Positions 34,456 through 42,776 of a DNA stretch of 64,000 nt are shown here, piece after piece (within the stretch, counting starts at the first letter, position 1; each line of letters starts with the position of its first letter). The notes under the pieces are model-generated. The model saw nothing but the letters and a program-made list of their open reading frames with translations. It did no database searches and had not been told where the DNA came from. This stretch comes from Kribbella jiaozuonensis (GTDB taxonomy: Bacteria > Actinomycetota > Actinomycetes > Propionibacteriales > Kribbellaceae). The stretch covers positions 744,001 to 808,000 of the forward strand of contig NZ_SZPZ01000001.1 in NCBI RefSeq assembly GCF_005233875.1, in the 5' to 3' direction. The translations under genes were made by a program, and so were the position numbers.

Positions 34456-35643
34456 CTAGGTAACCGGTGGACCCGCTGTGTCGAAGACTTCGTCGCGGGT
34501 GGTGCTCAGTGCGGACTGCAATGCTCCGGAGAGCACGGGGTCGGTGCTGATCGCGGTCATCAGCAGCTGCGGCCGCGGTACGGAGAGATCGGCGAGCTCG
34601 TCCTGGACGAGGCCGCGCAGCCGTTCGCCGCCCGCGGTGATGACGCCACCGGCGAGCACGATCAGCTCGGGGTCGACGACCGCGACGATCGCCGCCAGAC
34701 CGACGGCCAGCCGGTGCGCGAACTCCTCGAGTACGGCGTCGCCCGCGCCCTCGGTCTGCAGTGCGATCGCGATGGCGTCTTCCGGCGTACGCGCCTTCAG
34801 GCCGTGTTCGCGGGCGAGCTCCAGGACCGGTTCGCCACCGGCGAGCTCCTGGAAGCCGCCGGCGTTGTTGCGGCCGACGTTGCGGACCAGCGGCGTACCC
34901 GGGAGTGGGAGGAACGCGACCTCACCCGCGCCACCGGTCGCACCGCGGTGCAGCCGGCCGTTGATCACGATCGCGGCGCCGATGCCTTCCTCGCCCCACA
35001 GCAGCACGAAGTTGTCGTGCTCCTGCGCATGGCCGACGCGCTGCTCGGCGATCGCGGCCAGGTTGACGTCGTTCTCGACCTCCAGCGGTACGGCGATCGC
35101 GGCGGCCAGCTCTTCGAGCAGATGCGGCGCGTGCCAGCCGGGCAGGTGGGTCGCGTACCGCAGCCGGCCGGTGGTCGGGTCGAAACCACCCGGAGTACCG
35201 ATCGACACGCGGTGCAGGCGCTCCCGGTTCAGACCTGCTTCGCCGGCCGCGCCCTCGATCGCCTTGACCACCCGGTCGACCGTGCCCTTGGCGCTGCGGC
35301 CCGGAGTAGCCAGCTCGTACTCGCCGACCACCTTGCCGGTGAGGTCTGCGATCGCAGCCCGGATCCGGGTCGGCGTGACATCGAGGCCCGCGACGTACGC
35401 GATGCCGCCGTTGATCTCGTACAGCTGCGCGTTCGGCCCGGGCCGGCCGGCGGTGGTGCCGCGCTGGCGGACCAGGTGCGCTGCCTCCAGGCGTGCCAGC
35501 AACTGGGATGCGGTCGGCTTGGACAGACCGGTCAGGTTGCCCAGCGTGGTGCGGGAGAGCGGGCCCTGGCTGAGCAGCAGATCCAGGGCGGCGCGGTCGT
35601 TCATCGCGCGCAGCAGGCGCGGCGTTCCGGGTGTTGTTGCCAT
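34456..35643 (-). CDS. ROK family transcriptional regulator
   Basis: The protein has 395 residues. A winged helix-turn-helix (about 15-65, with LSRTTLGNLTGLSKPTASQLL) is followed by a ROK sugar-kinase-like domain (VAGLDVTPTRIRAAIADLTG...). The normal ROK zinc motif (C-x-C-G-x-x-G-C) and the E-x-G-H catalytic His are missing: GGAGEVAFLPLPG stands where they should be. It is therefore a regulator and not a kinase. It heads the GH4/kinase operon and has its own promoter and operator upstream, consistent with autorepression relieved by a sugar. Confidence 0.92.
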   Translation of the reverse strand: MATTPGTPRLLRAMNDRAALDLLLSQGPLSRTTLGNLTGLSKPTASQLLARLEAAHLVRQRGTTAGRPGPNAQLYEINGGIAYVAGLDVTPTRIRAAIADLTGKVVGEYELATPGRSAKGTVDRVVKAIEGAAGEAGLNRERLHRVSIGTPGGFDPTTGRLRYATHLPGWHAPHLLEELAAAIAVPLEVENDVNLAAIAEQRVGHAQEHDNFVLLWGEEGIGAAIVINGRLHRGATGGAGEVAFLPLPGTPLVRNVGRNNAGGFQELAGGEPVLELAREHGLKARTPEDAIAIALQTEGAGDAVLEEFAHRLAVGLAAIVAVVDPELIVLAGGVITAGGERLRGLVQDELADLSVPRPQLLMTAISTDPVLSGALQSALSTTRDEVFDTAGPPVT

Positions 35644-35705
35644 GAGCCAACCCTGCCTCCCGTCGCCGCCCGTGGGTACTCGCCGCGCTGATCTCGCGAG
35701 ACTGT

Positions 35706-35720
35706 TAGGAAAGTTTACTA
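35706..35720. promoter_or_regulatory. ROK-type operator
   Basis: TAGGAAAGTTTACTA is an imperfect 15-bp palindrome of the AT-rich type bound by ROK repressors. It lies about five bases downstream of the predicted transcript start of the ROK gene, a roadblock position. Confidence 0.55.
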
Positions 35721-35730
35721 TTAACGCGAG

Positions 35731-35759
35731 ACCGTACGGCGGACAACGGCGGGTGTCAA
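35731..35759 (-). promoter_or_regulatory. Promoter of the ROK/GH4/kinase operon
   Basis: On the minus strand, the consensus TTGACA (35759-35754) and TACGGT (35736-35731) are separated by exactly 17 bases. The transcript should start near 35725 and carry a leader of about 80 bases containing the ROK operator before the ATG at 35643. Confidence 0.65.
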
Positions 35760-35768
35760 TCGGCGGGT

Positions 35769-35787
35769 GTCGGTTAGGGTTACCTAA
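35769..35787. promoter_or_regulatory. DtxR/IdeR-like iron box
   Basis: This 19-base stretch matches the IdeR/DtxR consensus (TTAGG, central TTAGGCTAA, CCTAA) at 15 of 19 positions, with mismatches at 1, 3, 11 and 13. It contains GTTAGG-N4-CCTAAC. It ends two bases before the ATG of the ABC exporter gene at 35790, so it would overlap the promoter or start of a nearly leaderless transcript. Confidence 0.5.
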
Positions 35788-35789
35788 CT

Positions 35790-37442
35790 ATGTCCACTGG
35801 GGAGCTGTTGAGGCGGGCCGTCCGGCGACATCGGGGCCGGATGATCGCGGGGAGCCTGGTGCTTTCGCTGCATCAGGCGACCGAGGCGGCGGTGCCGGTG
35901 GCGATCGGTGTGTTCGTGGACCGGGCGGTGTCGACGGGGCGGTTCGAGCCGCTGCTGTGGTGCGTGCTGATGATGATCGTGCTGTTCGCCGTACTGTCGA
36001 ACGCCTGGAAGACCGGTGCGCGGCAGGTGGTGTGGGCGATCGAGTACGAGACGCACCTGCTCCGGCTGGAGGTCGCACAGCGCGTGCTGGACCCACGTGG
36101 TCACCGGACCGGGCTGCGGTCGGGTGAGCTGCTCTCGATCGCCACATCGGACGCGGAGAAGGCCGCACTGGTGATGCGGGGTCTCTCGGTGGGCGCGGCC
36201 GCGTGTACGGCGTTGATCGTGTCGTCGGTGTCGTTGCTGCTGGTCGACGTACCGCTCGGGCTCGGGGTGCTGATCGGCGTACCGCTGCTGATGCTGGGGA
36301 TCCAGGCGCTGTCGCCGTTGCTGACCCGCCGTACGTCGAGCCAGCAGGAGGCGGTTGCGCAGACGACGGCTCTGGCTACGGACCTGGTCAGCGGGCTGCG
36401 GACGTTGCGGGGGATCGGGGCGCAGCACAACGCGGCTGCACGCTACCGGCGCTCGAGCCAGGACACTCTGCACGCTACGTTGCGGGCGGCATCGACCAAC
36501 GGGTTGCAGGACGGTGTGACGACTGCGCTGAGCGGCCTGCTGCTCGCAGCCGTTGCTGGGGTCGCCGGCTGGTTCGCACTGCACGGCCGGATCACGATCG
36601 GCGAGCTGATCACCGTAGTCGGCCTGGCTCAGTTCGTCGCTGAGCCGGTAGGCACCCTCGGCTACGCAAGCCAGATCATCGCCAGAGCCCGCGCATCCGC
36701 CGCCCGGCTGGCATCCGTCCTCTCCTCATCGCCAGTCATGCTTGATGGCACCTCGACCGCCATCGACCTTCGTCAGCCTCTCCTCGCAATGGAAGGCGTT
36801 TCGCACGGGACGCTCTCCTCGCTCACTCTCGTGCTCCAGCCGGGCGAGTCCGTCGGCGTCCTCTGCTACGACCCCCGCGACGCAGACGCCCTCCTGAACG
36901 TCGTGGCGGGACGAGCTCCGGAGCACACCGGCACAGTGCTCGTCGGAGGCACCGCCCTCGAAGAGCTGGACGTTGATGTGCTTCGGCGAACGGTGTTGCT
37001 GGAGCGCCACGAGACGGACCTCTTCGAAGGCACGCTCCGCACCAACCTCCTTTCAGAGACCGGCCTGGAGCGCGTGATGACCGCCGCCGGCGCAGCCGAC
37101 CTCGTCGAAGAGCTGGACCGCCCGCTGGCGGACCGCGGACAGGCGTTGTCAGGTGGGCAGCGTCAACGCATCGGCCTGGCGCGCGCACTCCTGGCCGAAC
37201 CACCTCTGCTCGTGCTGCACGATCCCAGCACCGCGGTTGATGCCGTCACCGAGGAACTGCTGGCGGAAGGGCTTGCTCAGGAGCGCAACGGCCGGACCAC
37301 GCTGGTGTTGACGAGCAGCCCGGCCCTGCTGGGGAAGATGGATCGGGTCGTGGTCATCGCCGACGGCGCGGTGGTTGCTGAGGGCATCCATTCCGAGCTC
37401 GCCGCGTCAGATGCGGTGTATCAGGAGGCGGTACTGCGATGA
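35790..37442 (+). CDS. ABC exporter half-transporter, degenerate ATP site
   Basis: The protein has 550 residues: six transmembrane helices (about 1-310) and a nucleotide-binding domain. The Walker A region reads GVLCYDPRDADALL, without the G-x-x-G-K-S/T, Walker B is LLVLHDPST (Asp in place of the catalytic Glu), and the H-loop His is replaced (LTSSPAL). The signature LSGGQRQRIGLARAL is perfect. This is the expected partner of the next gene, which has the opposite pattern. It starts directly behind an IdeR-like box. Export of an iron-related compound is possible, but the substrate is unknown. Confidence 0.9.
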   Translation: MSTGELLRRAVRRHRGRMIAGSLVLSLHQATEAAVPVAIGVFVDRAVSTGRFEPLLWCVLMMIVLFAVLSNAWKTGARQVVWAIEYETHLLRLEVAQRVLDPRGHRTGLRSGELLSIATSDAEKAALVMRGLSVGAAACTALIVSSVSLLLVDVPLGLGVLIGVPLLMLGIQALSPLLTRRTSSQQEAVAQTTALATDLVSGLRTLRGIGAQHNAAARYRRSSQDTLHATLRAASTNGLQDGVTTALSGLLLAAVAGVAGWFALHGRITIGELITVVGLAQFVAEPVGTLGYASQIIARARASAARLASVLSSSPVMLDGTSTAIDLRQPLLAMEGVSHGTLSSLTLVLQPGESVGVLCYDPRDADALLNVVAGRAPEHTGTVLVGGTALEELDVDVLRRTVLLERHETDLFEGTLRTNLLSETGLERVMTAAGAADLVEELDRPLADRGQALSGGQRQRIGLARALLAEPPLLVLHDPSTAVDAVTEELLAEGLAQERNGRTTLVLTSSPALLGKMDRVVVIADGAVVAEGIHSELAASDAVYQEAVLR

Positions 37443-39223
37443 ACCTGCTTCCTGTTGCCGGTCCGCGGGCGACCTGGGTCGTGCTGTGGCGAGAGATCCG
37501 CCGGCTACCGGTCTTGTCCGTGCTGGCTGCTGTGGCGATCACCGGAGCCAGTGCGGCCGGTCTGGTAGCGCCGTGGGCGCTCGGGCAGCTGATCGACAAG
37601 ATCAGCGAAGGCGACCGGTCCGCGATCGTGCGGGTTGTCGTGATGATCGGCATCGCGGCGGTGCTGTCCGGCGTACTGACTGCGGTTGGTGTGACGCTCG
37701 TGGCGCGGGTCGGCGAGACCGTGCTGGCGCGGATCCGCGAGAAGGTACTTGATCGAGTCCTGCAGTTGCCTGCACCGGTGTTGGAGAAGGTGCGGACGGG
37801 CGATCTGCTGTCACGCGTGGGTGACGATGTGGCTTCGGTCGCGTCGGCGTTGACGGAGGTCGGGCCGTCGGTGCTCGGTGCGGCGCTGACGATCGTGTTG
37901 ACCGTGGGCGGGATGTTCGCGCTCGACTGGCGGCTCGGCCTGGCCGGGTTGCTCGCCGTACCGATGTATCTCCTCGCGCTGCGGTGGTATCTGCGGCGGT
38001 CGGCGCCGTACTACAAGCAGGAGCGGGTGGCGCTGGGTGAGCGGTCCGAAGCGATCATCGCGTCGTTGCGGGGGAGCGCGACGGTCCGTGCGTACCAGCT
38101 GGAAGACCGGCAGCTGGAGAAGATCCGGGAGACGTCGGGGACGGCGCGGGACATCTCGATCACGGTGTTCCGGCTGTTCAGCTTCTTCTCGGCGCGGATC
38201 AACCATGCCGAGTTCACCGGGCTGACTGCGATCCTGGTGACCGGGTTCTTCCTGGTGCGTGCCGACGCGGTGACCGTGGGCGCGGTGACGGCGGCGGCGT
38301 TGTACTTCCACCGGTTGTTCAATCCGGTCAACGTCGTACTGATGGAGTTCGACCAGATCCAGACCGCGGCCGCGGGCATGTCCCGCTTGGCCGGCGTACT
38401 CGAGATCGAGCCCACACCCGAGCCTGCCGACAGTCTCGACCCAGCCGACGCGTCACTTGAGCTCGAGAGCATTGGCCACAGCTACGACGGTCCTGAGGTT
38501 GTGGCAGGGGTATCACTCCGCTTCGAACCAGGTGAAAGAGTCGCACTGGTCGGAGCGAGCGGCGCCGGCAAGACCACGTTGGCCGCCATCGCAGCAGGCG
38601 TTCTCGCGCCGACAGTCGGCACGGTGAAGCTCGGCGGCGTGGACATCCGCGACCTCGGCGAGGACCGGACCCGTGCACAGGTCGCGCTGCTCAGCCAAGA
38701 GGTGCACGTCTTCTCCGGCCCATTGGTCGAGGACGTACGGCTAGCACGACCTGCTGCAACGGCCGACGAGGTCGAAGCAGCACTCGACCGGGTTGGGGCG
38801 TTGGCGTGGGTGCGGGCGCTACCCGACGGCCTGGACACCGTGGTGGGCGAGAACGGGCATCAGCTGACCGGTGCGCAGGCGCAGCAGCTCGCCTTCGCTC
38901 GGCTGGTACTGGCTGATCCGCCAGTCGCCGTGCTGGATGAGGCGACCGCGGAAGCGGGTAGTGCGGGCGCACGCGAGCTGGAGCGAGCCAGCGCGGCCGC
39001 GACTCTCGGCCGGACCACGCTGGTCGTCGCGCATCGATTGACGCAGGCCGAGCAGGCAGACCGGATCGTCGTACTCGATCACGGGCGAGTCGTTGAGTCC
39101 GGAACACATGCGGCGTTGCTGGCAGCCGGTGGGCGCTACGCGCAGCTATGGCGTAGCTGGACCGGAACGTCTACGCCTGATCGGCCAGGAGGGCGAACGA
39201 CACCAGCCAATGTGTCGACATGA
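37439..39223 (+). CDS. ABC exporter half-transporter, intact ATP site
   Basis: The protein has 594 residues: six transmembrane helices followed by a nucleotide-binding domain. Walker A GASGAGKTTLA, Q-loop LLSQE, Walker B VAVLDEAT and H-loop VVAHRLT are all intact, but the signature is LTGAQAQQLAFARL where LSGGQ is expected. With the preceding gene it makes one complete ATP site (this Walker A with the partner LSGGQ) and one degenerate site. The start overlaps the previous stop (ATGA). The 3' end overlaps the convergent gene 39171-40133 by 53 bases. Confidence 0.92.
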   Translation: MNLLPVAGPRATWVVLWREIRRLPVLSVLAAVAITGASAAGLVAPWALGQLIDKISEGDRSAIVRVVVMIGIAAVLSGVLTAVGVTLVARVGETVLARIREKVLDRVLQLPAPVLEKVRTGDLLSRVGDDVASVASALTEVGPSVLGAALTIVLTVGGMFALDWRLGLAGLLAVPMYLLALRWYLRRSAPYYKQERVALGERSEAIIASLRGSATVRAYQLEDRQLEKIRETSGTARDISITVFRLFSFFSARINHAEFTGLTAILVTGFFLVRADAVTVGAVTAAALYFHRLFNPVNVVLMEFDQIQTAAAGMSRLAGVLEIEPTPEPADSLDPADASLELESIGHSYDGPEVVAGVSLRFEPGERVALVGASGAGKTTLAAIAAGVLAPTVGTVKLGGVDIRDLGEDRTRAQVALLSQEVHVFSGPLVEDVRLARPAATADEVEAALDRVGALAWVRALPDGLDTVVGENGHQLTGAQAQQLAFARLVLADPPVAVLDEATAEAGSAGARELERASAAATLGRTTLVVAHRLTQAEQADRIVVLDHGRVVESGTHAALLAAGGRYAQLWRSWTGTSTPDRPGGRTTPANVST

Positions 39224-40133
39224 AATCCCCACCGGTGACGGTCGGCAGCACTGCCTCGACCTGACGATCCGCACCTTCGCGCAGCACTGAGGCCACGTCA
39301 GGCAGAGCAGGTGCGATCGTCCGCAACTGCCAAGCCCGACTCAACGCCAGGCCGGACAAGTGCGCCAGCTGCCCGTCTCCGGAGTTGTCGGTCACCGGCA
39401 CTTCCAGCAGGTGCTGATGAGCGTCCTTCCCCAGTCCCGGGAGGAACGCGGACAGCCAGCTCGCGAATTCGGCCTCCGGCAACACCCGGCGCATCAACTC
39501 CGCCTCGGACAACGCCGGCGACAAGAAGTCTGTGCCGGACGGCTCGAACCTCGTGTCGTACGCCGTGTCCTGCCCGAACCACTCCACCGCCCGAGCGTGA
39601 ACGGCGTCGACCACATCCGCCCGCCCGAGCTCGTCGTACGCCTCGAACAACAAGGCAAGCGCGAACGCCGTATTGAGATGCACGCCGTGCCGTACCGGGT
39701 AGGCCTGCTTCGGCAACCAGGCGAGTACTAGGTCCGCGATGACTTCGCCGAGCGGGCTCAGCGCATCCGCCCACTTGGTCTCACGACCGGCGGCCACCAG
39801 CATCGCCGCCCAGGCCCAGCCGTACGGGCGTTCGTACGACGGCCGGTCCCGCAGGTACGCCGCCTCGGTGGCGATCGCCTCCGGTGTCAGGCGCCGATCG
39901 AGTACTTCGATCGGACGCCGGCCGACCTGGTCCGGCGCCAGTGCGAGCAACCGGACCAGGGACCACTGCATGTGCGCGCTGGAGTGCCAGTCGTACGACC
40001 CGTGGAAGGCAGGGTGCAGGCGATCCGGGGTCACGTCCACGTCGTCCGGGCCGGTCGACGCGTGCGCAGCGCCGTACGGGTACGGCGTTTCGAGCACCTC
40101 ACAGGCGATGTCGGCCCAGGCGGCGTACTCCAT
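39171..40133 (-). CDS. DUF2891 family protein
   Basis: The protein has 320 residues, soluble, and mostly helical. Family landmarks: PYPYGAAHA near the start, HPAFHGSYDWHSSAHMQW (His-rich, conserved in DUF2891) and YGWAWAAMLVAAGRE. The His-rich motif suggests a metal or an active site, but no function is known. It is last in a minus-strand operon after the two membrane proteins, ten bases after the DUF979 gene. Its C-terminal end overlaps the ABC transporter gene by 53 bases in the opposite direction. Confidence 0.88.
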   Translation of the reverse strand: MEYAAWADIACEVLETPYPYGAAHASTGPDDVDVTPDRLHPAFHGSYDWHSSAHMQWSLVRLLALAPDQVGRRPIEVLDRRLTPEAIATEAAYLRDRPSYERPYGWAWAAMLVAAGRETKWADALSPLGEVIADLVLAWLPKQAYPVRHGVHLNTAFALALLFEAYDELGRADVVDAVHARAVEWFGQDTAYDTRFEPSGTDFLSPALSEAELMRRVLPEAEFASWLSAFLPGLGKDAHQHLLEVPVTDNSGDGQLAHLSGLALSRAWQLRTIAPALPDVASVLREGADRQVEAVLPTVTGGDFMSTHWLVSFALLADQA

Positions 40134-40143
40134 CGAGAACTCC

Positions 40144-41115
40144 TTAGAAAGCGAAGACGTACATGATGACGATGTTGCAGGCGAGGAGCGGGACAGCTGT
40201 CGGGATCTGGGCCTTGATCGGCCCGTACTGATCCTTCATCTCCAGTAGTGCCGCTGGAACGAGGTTGAAGTTGGCGGCCATCGGCGTACAGAGCGTGCCG
40301 CAGAATCCGGCCAGCATGCCGACCGCGAAGATGACCGCCGGGGTGCCGTGGAACTGCTCGTGCAGCAGCGGCCAGCCGACCGCGGCCGTCATCACCGGGA
40401 ACGCCGCGAACGCGTTGCCCATGATGATCGTGAAGATCGCCATGCCGATGCAGTACAGCGCGACCGCGGCGATCAGCGAGCCCTTGGGAATCAGGTGATC
40501 CGTGACCCGACCGACTGCCTTGCCGACCCCGGACGCGTTGAACAGCAGGCCGAGCGTGGCCAGCATCTGCGGCAGGATCGCCGCCCAGCCGATGTGCTCG
40601 AGCAGCCTGCGGCCTTCGTGCAGTGGTACTGCGGGGCTCTTCGGCTTGAGCAGGACCATGCCGACGATCAGGGCGAGGATCGACGCGACGCCGAGGCCGA
40701 TGATGGTCGCGGAGCCGGACTCCAGCAGCAGCTGGCCGCTGCCGAGCTTCACCTTCGCGAGCCACGCGCCGAAGATCGCCGCGACCACCGGAATCACCAG
40801 TGCGGGCAGGAACAGCTTGTTGCCGAACCGGTCCGCGAGGTGCACGCGCTCGGCCGGTGTCGTCGTACGCTCCTCGCCCTTGCCCGGGAAGCCCGAGCCG
40901 GCCAGGACTGCCAGGCCGATCACGGCGATGCCGAGCAGCCAGGACGGCGCCTGCTTGTGCACCACGAGCGTGCCGTAGCCGAACGAGAGGCCGAGGATGC
41001 CCCAGAACGCCGCGCTGCCGAGTCGCTTGGGGTTGGTGCGGTCGTTCAGCACCTGCAGCGCGATCAGCACGAAGAAGATCCCGCAGAGCCAGTAGAACCA
41101 CTCGACCTTGATCAT
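40144..41115 (-). CDS. DUF979 family membrane protein
   Basis: The protein has 323 residues with about nine hydrophobic helices. It starts MIKVEWFYWLCGIFFVLIALQVL. The segment HLIPKGSLIAAVALYCIGMAIFTIIMGNAFAAFPVMTAAVG is a long pore-like region. DUF979 proteins are always found with DUF969 partners and look like two halves of one transporter. Its start overlaps the DUF969 gene stop by four bases. In other bacteria these pairs sit near pyroglutamyl-peptidase or 5-oxoprolinase genes, as I recall, so oxoproline-type transport is a guess. Confidence 0.87.
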   Translation of the reverse strand: MIKVEWFYWLCGIFFVLIALQVLNDRTNPKRLGSAAFWGILGLSFGYGTLVVHKQAPSWLLGIAVIGLAVLAGSGFPGKGEERTTTPAERVHLADRFGNKLFLPALVIPVVAAIFGAWLAKVKLGSGQLLLESGSATIIGLGVASILALIVGMVLLKPKSPAVPLHEGRRLLEHIGWAAILPQMLATLGLLFNASGVGKAVGRVTDHLIPKGSLIAAVALYCIGMAIFTIIMGNAFAAFPVMTAAVGWPLLHEQFHGTPAVIFAVGMLAGFCGTLCTPMAANFNLVPAALLEMKDQYGPIKAQIPTAVPLLACNIVIMYVFAF

Positions 41116-41813
41116 CGGGCCGCCTCCTTGGCCGCGGCCCGGTTCTCGGCGGCGAGCTTGTCCAGCTTCCGATCGAGCAGGAGCAATCGGGTGCCGTGGA
41201 TGAGCAGGGCGCAGATACCGGTCGGGATCGCCCAGAGCGCGATGTCGATCGCCTCCAGGTGCAGGCCGTACGTCGTGTCGACGAAACCGGTGATCAGCAG
41301 GATCGAGCCGATCGCGACGAAGATGTCCTCACCGAAGAACAACCCGACGGTGTCGGCACTGGCCGCGAAGCCCTTGATCTTCTCCTGGATCTTCTCCGGG
41401 AGCTTGCCGTAGCGGCGTTCCGCGGCGCCGGCGGCCATCGGGTGGATGAGCGGGCGGACCGCCTGCGCGGGACCGCCGATGCTGGTCAGGCCGAGGGCCG
41501 CGGTGCCCTGCCGGATCAGTAGGTAGATGGCCAGCAAGCGGCCGGTGGTGAGGATCTGGAGTTTGCTGATCAGCTTCCGGGCCTGGTGTTGCAGGCCGTA
41601 GCGCTCGATCAGTCCGATGACGGGCAGGGTGACGATGAAGACGGTGACGGACCGGCTGCCGGCGAAACCGTCGCCGAACGCGTTCAGGATCTTGACCGGA
41701 GACAGGCCGCCGATCAGGCCGGCCACGATCCCGGCCGCGGTGACGACCAGCATCGAGTTGATCCGGAGGGCGAACCCGACGACTACCACCGCAATGGCGA
41801 GCAGAACCCACAT
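41112..41813 (-). CDS. DUF969 family membrane protein
   Basis: The protein has 233 residues with about six helices. It starts MWVLLAIAVVVVGFALRINSMLVV. A central TSIGGPAQAVRPLIHPMA loop is typical of DUF969. The ATG at 41813 has GGGAGG upstream; the longer frame from 41876 is not used. It is the first gene of the DUF969-DUF979-DUF2891 operon and lies behind a promoter and a large dyad. It is likely one half of a membrane carrier with DUF979. Confidence 0.87.
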   Translation of the reverse strand: MWVLLAIAVVVVGFALRINSMLVVTAAGIVAGLIGGLSPVKILNAFGDGFAGSRSVTVFIVTLPVIGLIERYGLQHQARKLISKLQILTTGRLLAIYLLIRQGTAALGLTSIGGPAQAVRPLIHPMAAGAAERRYGKLPEKIQEKIKGFAASADTVGLFFGEDIFVAIGSILLITGFVDTTYGLHLEAIDIALWAIPTGICALLIHGTRLLLLDRKLDKLAAENRAAAKEAAR

Positions 41814-41846
41814 GGTTCCTCCCGGGGGGAGAGGGCGATTCCGCTC

Positions 41847-41876
41847 ACCATAGGAGATTGTTGAACGATCCTGCAA
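41847..41876 (-). promoter_or_regulatory. Promoter of the DUF969 operon
   Basis: On the minus strand, TTGCAG (41876-41871) and TATGGT (41852-41847) are 18 bases apart. The predicted leader is about 27 bases and holds GGGAGG before the ATG. The dyad at 41858-41892 covers the -35 element and most of the spacer. Confidence 0.5.
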
Positions 41877-41892
41877 TGGATCATTCGAACAA
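41858..41892. promoter_or_regulatory. 35-bp operator-like dyad
   Basis: The left arm TTGTTGAACGATCC faces the right arm GGATCATTCGAACAA. The inner part, AACGATCC-N6-GGATCATT, has one mismatch. It overlaps the promoter of the DUF969 operon, as expected for a repressor such as a GntR-type protein. No regulator gene is adjacent. Confidence 0.5.
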
Positions 41893-41910
41893 ATTGTCCG
41901 ACCATGTCAG

Positions 41911-41942
41911 AACGCGCCGTGACCACGAGGGTCCGGCGCGTT
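41911..41942 (-). terminator. Hairpin after the uracil-DNA glycosylase gene
   Basis: AACGCGCC (41911-41918) pairs with GGCGCGTT (41935-41942). It lies 16 bases past the end of the ung gene on the minus strand. No U-run follows, so termination is likely but not certain. Confidence 0.45.
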
Positions 41943-41958
41943 ATCGGTTCGGGGTTGT

Positions 41959-42636
41959 TTAGGGCAGGCGCCAGTCGACCGGAGTCGCGCCCTGCTGCTC
42001 GAGGAGCGCGTTGACCCGGCTGAACGGGCGGGAGCCGAAGAAGCCCCGGTCGGCGGACATCGGGCTCGGGTGCGCGCTCTCGACGTACGGTGTGGTGCCG
42101 AGCATCGGCTTGAGGGTCTGGGCGTCGCGACCCCACAGGATCGCGACCAGTGGGCCGCCGCGGTCGACCAGCGCGTGGATCGCCTGCTCGGTGACGCTCT
42201 CCCAGCCCTTGCCGCGGTGCGCACCGGACTTGCCCGGCTGCACGGTCAGCACTCTGTTGAGCATCAGCACGCCCTGCTCGGCCCACGGCGTCAGATCACC
42301 GTTGGACGGAGCCGGTACGCCGACGTCCGCCATCAGCTCGCGGTAGATGTTCGCCAGACTCCGCGGGATCGGCCGTACGTCGGGAGCCACCGAGAAGCTG
42401 AGCCCCACCGGGTGTCCAGGCGTCGGGTACGGGTCCTGGCCGACGACCAGCACCTTCACCTGCTGCAGCGGCTGCTGGAACGCTCGCAACACGTTCTCAC
42501 CCGCCGGCAGATAGGCCCGCCCGGCGGCGATCTCGCCGCGCAGGAACTCACCCATCTTCGCGACCGTGTCCTCGACCGGCGCCAAAGCATCGGCCCAGTC
42601 CGGCGTCACCAGATCCGTCAGCGTCTTGGGACTCAC
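41959..42636 (-). CDS. ung: Uracil-DNA glycosylase, family 1
   Basis: The protein has 225 residues. [21 protein letters not shown] is the water-activating motif with Asp68, and [10 protein letters not shown] is the DNA-intercalation loop with His188. Both are as in Ung. [15 protein letters not shown] is the normal region between them. It removes uracil from DNA in base excision repair. I take the GTG at 42636 ([10 protein letters not shown]), because the upstream part of the open frame does not look like the family; the ribosome binding site is weak. A hairpin lies downstream. Confidence 0.94.
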   Translation of the reverse strand: MSPKTLTDLVTPDWADALAPVEDTVAKMGEFLRGEIAAGRAYLPAGENVLRAFQQPLQQVKVLVVGQDPYPTPGHPVGLSFSVAPDVRPIPRSLANIYRELMADVGVPAPSNGDLTPWAEQGVLMLNRVLTVQPGKSGAHRGKGWESVTEQAIHALVDRGGPLVAILWGRDAQTLKPMLGTTPYVESAHPSPMSADRGFFGSRPFSRVNALLEQQGATPVDWRLP

Positions 42637-42742
42637 CCGCGACAGTTTTGCAGCACCACGACCTGCTGTGCACCCCGGGTTGTCGCTCACTGTTCGCGTG
42701 TCGCTCAAACGCTGGTGTTGCTACGGAGGGTACAAAGGACGC

Positions 42743-42772
42743 GGCCCCGCAAAGGTATGAGCTTGCGGGGCC
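42743..42772 (-). terminator. Intrinsic-type hairpin after the DUF1990 gene
   Basis: GGCCCCGCAA (42743-42752) pairs perfectly with TTGCGGGGCC (42763-42772) over ten bases. It starts four bases after the stop of the DUF1990 gene on the minus strand, and CTTTG-like bases follow. It also separates this operon from ung. Confidence 0.65.
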
Positions 42773-42776
42773 TTTG

